Positions 31,745-33,166 of a stretch of DNA of 33,166 bases are shown one piece after another; position 1 is the stretch's first letter, and every line of letters begins with the position of its first letter. A program made the position numbers and the translations under genes. The stretch comes from Fimbriiglobus sp. (GTDB lineage Bacteria > Planctomycetota > Planctomycetia > Gemmatales > Gemmataceae), in NCBI GenBank assembly GCA_022841795.1, contig JALHQU010000054.1, positions 1 to 33,166 on the forward strand, written 5' to 3'. The notes under the pieces were generated by a model. The model had not been told where the DNA came from. It worked only from the letters and a program-made list of their open reading frames with translations, and did not search any database.

Positions 31745-32980
31745 CGGTTTGCCGAAGTGCGTGGCGAGTACCGTGTGCGTCACCTCGTGCGGCAGTTGCG
31801 TCCGCAGGATCTGCTCGAACGAACCGGACAGGCTCATCCGGAGCGAAGTCAACTTCGGGGGTTTCCCGCCGTCGCCGTAGGTGAACGTGGACACGCCCGC
31901 CGACTTCGCGGGTTCGATCTTCACCTCAAGGAGGCACGGCTTCTCCCACGCCGGCAGCTCCTTGCCCAGCCACCTCTCGGCCGCCGCCTTCCGCTGGTGT
32001 TCCGCCTCGTTCGCCACCGCCCGCGCCACCACCGGGTCGGACGCCGTCACTGCGAAGTTCTTCGTCTCCGACTTCGCCTGGCGGACCGTCGCGGTCCAGC
32101 CGTCGGGTGCCACCAGTTCGCTCGGCTTCGCCGGTTCCCTCCGATCCACCGCCGGAATCGACTCCGCCTTCGGCGGGTCGCCGGCCAGCCCGACGCCGAG
32201 CGCCGTCAGCCCGACGGCCGCACACGCCATCACCGCCTTCGTCAGCCGTGACATCTGGGTCATGCTCACTCCTTTCGCGATCACCGCCGGGGCGGACGCC
32301 GTCGCCACGCCGCCGGCCAGGAAGTCGAACACCAGGTCCACCGCCCGATCCGCCAGTTCGCGCGGCACGCTCGCCGACGCCGACCCGACGCCGCTCACCA
32401 GCCCGGCGGCCACCGCCGGCACCACCCCGCGGCGTTCCAGCCGCACGCGGAGCAGCCGCTTCGCCTCGTCCAGCCGGCGGCGGAGGGTGCGCTCGCTCTC
32501 GCCGAGTTCGACCGCGGCTTGCTTGTGCGTGCGGTGTTGCACCAGGCAGGCGACGAGCGGCCCGCGGAGGCGGTCCGGCAAGCGGGTGAGTTCGTCGTCG
32601 AGGATGGCGGCGAGGTCGGCGGTTGCTGGCTCCCCTCTCCCCTCGTGGGAGAGGGGTTGGGGGTGAGGGGGTTGATTTCGCAACTCCCGCCGCCGCATCT
32701 GCCGGGCCACCCGGCCGGCCACACCGATCAGCCAGCTACCGACGCTCGCCGCCTTCTGCACCCGCTCGCCGCGGGTGGCCAGGATGAGGAACGTGGCCTG
32801 GAAGGCGTCGTCGGCCGAACCCGGCCCGACGATCCGCCGGCACACGCGGTACACCAGCGGCCCGTGCCGGCGGACCAGTTCGGCGAACGCGGCCTCGTCG
32901 CGCACGGCGAGGAACCGGCTGAGCAGGTCGGCATCCGGGGCGGGAGCGGCGACGGAGCGGAACAGCGAAGCGGCGGTCAT
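31259..32980 (-). CDS. ECF sigma factor fused to a membrane-anchored metallopeptidase-like domain
   Basis: The 573-residue protein starts with an extracytoplasmic-function sigma factor: region 2 at about 18-95 (LVRRHGPLVYRVCRRIVG, DDAFQATFLILATR) and region 4 at about 125-180 (LPDRLRGPLVACLVQHRTHKQAAVELGESERTLRRRL). A single membrane span is predicted at about 246-264 (KAVMACAAVGLTALGVGLAG). The C-terminal domain carries HEVTH (His398, Glu399, His402) and PRWVDEG with Glu419, the zinc-ligand pattern of peptidase-MA-like gluzincins. Long extensions on ECF factors are common in planctomycetes; a protease on the other side of the membrane suggests signal sensing, but this is inference. A palindrome is read in frame in the linker (about 103-118). 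The ATG at 32978-32980 follows GAGGTCAGG. Confidence 0.9.
   Translation of the reverse strand: MTAASLFRSVAAPAPDADLLSRFLAVRDEAAFAELVRRHGPLVYRVCRRIVGPGSADDAFQATFLILATRGERVQKAASVGSWLIGVAGRVARQMRRRELRNQPPHPQPLSHEGRGEPATADLAAILDDELTRLPDRLRGPLVACLVQHRTHKQAAVELGESERTLRRRLDEAKRLLRVRLERRGVVPAVAAGLVSGVGSASASVPRELADRAVDLVFDFLAGGVATASAPAVIAKGVSMTQMSRLTKAVMACAAVGLTALGVGLAGDPPKAESIPAVDRREPAKPSELVAPDGWTATVRQAKSETKNFAVTASDPVVARAVANEAEHQRKAAAERWLGKELPAWEKPCLLEVKIEPAKSAGVSTFTYGDGGKPPKLTSLRMSLSGSFEQILRTQLPHEVTHTVLATHFGKPLPRWVDEGIALTAETFREQAEHDIRCREVLNAGRGIRLKHLLPMKEYPQDLPVLYAQGHSLVRFLLSRRVGAAHLDDAKKEFKSSEQVLIVFLEQGLREGGSWEKAADAVYGFKDLDAMQEAWIEWLRTPGSSLADALPPRRPTRERTADDTLIPPTKLGK
32628..32672. repeat. Short palindromic element in the sigma-factor linker
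   Basis: The element contains CCCCTCTCCCCTCGTGGGAG with the pairing CCTCTCCC/GGGAGAGG and a GGGGTTGGGGGTGAGGGG flank. It is translated as QPPHPQPLSHEGRGE between sigma regions 2 and 4, where variable linkers are tolerated. Confidence 0.75.
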
Positions 32981-33081
32981 CCTGACCTCGGGAACGGGTC
33001 GTCAGGAGAGTAGTGTGCCGTCGCCGGCAGATGCGGCCAACTATTTTCGCCGCGGGAGGTGGGAAATGGCTCGGTCGAAAT

Positions 33082-33166
33082 GCTGGTCTGGCATCGCCAG
33101 ACCAGCGGGCCGCCACAGAGGGCGGCCCCTACAAATCGCCGTGTTCCGTAGGGGCCGCCCTCTGTG
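33082..33166. repeat. Hairpins upstream of the sigma-factor gene, cut by the window edge
   Basis: A perfect hairpin GCTGGTCTGGC-x3-GCCAGACCAGC occupies 33082-33106. A second perfect 19-bp pair, 33114-33132 and 33148-33166 (core CACAGAGGGCGGCCCCTAC), reaches the end of the window and may extend beyond it. No gene is seen in 32981-33166. Confidence 0.9.

Overview
The window looks like a chromosomal piece of a planctomycete of the Gemmataceae type. The evidence is strongly G+C-rich coding sequence on both strands, a DUF1559 'planctomycete pseudopilin', a secreted YTV-repeat protein, an ECF sigma factor with a long C-terminal extension, a secreted redoxin/cytochrome c/copper-monooxygenase-like protein, and futalosine-pathway menaquinone genes. 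The organism is inferred from these families; no rRNA or tRNA gene was seen.

Layout. 1-11000, all minus strand: transcription would run from a GcvH-like lipoyl carrier protein through a CobW/HypB-type GTPase, a small HdrA-like cysteine protein, a 2x[4Fe-4S] ferredoxin, a radical SAM enzyme, a single-domain REP/IS200-type transposase, a DUF116-polyprenyl diphosphate synthase fusion, a prenyltransferase-beta-like alpha/alpha toroid protein, a squalene-hopene-cyclase-like class II terpene cyclase with an intact DxDD motif, and dapA. The terpenoid and redox genes look like one pathway that I cannot match to a described one. 11000-20400: short genes in alternating orientation (pseudopilin, DUF4303-like, HEAT-like, redoxin/cytochrome/monooxygenase, SH3-like secreted protein, DUF3817, DUF1802, gpsA, and a 79-residue protein). 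20400-27100, minus strand: serine hydrolase, a membrane protein, mqnC, mqnA and the YTV protein. 27400-33166: two uncharacterised plus-strand genes, RNase R, and a convergent ECF sigma factor fused to a membrane-anchored HExxH metallopeptidase-like domain.

The most striking property is a very high density of long, often perfect inverted repeats, more than twenty in 33 kb, in at least ten sequence families. They sit between genes, and all five convergent gene pairs are separated by one. They also supply stop codons and C-termini. Several lie inside coding sequence and are read through in frame: mqnA (141 bp, exactly 47 codons), the terpene cyclase (twice), RNase R, the sigma-factor linker, and the N-terminus of the pseudopilin. 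A further copy at the 3' end of RNase R appears to have shifted the frame. One family forms an array around the REP/IS200-type transposase, which is a plausible mobilising enzyme.
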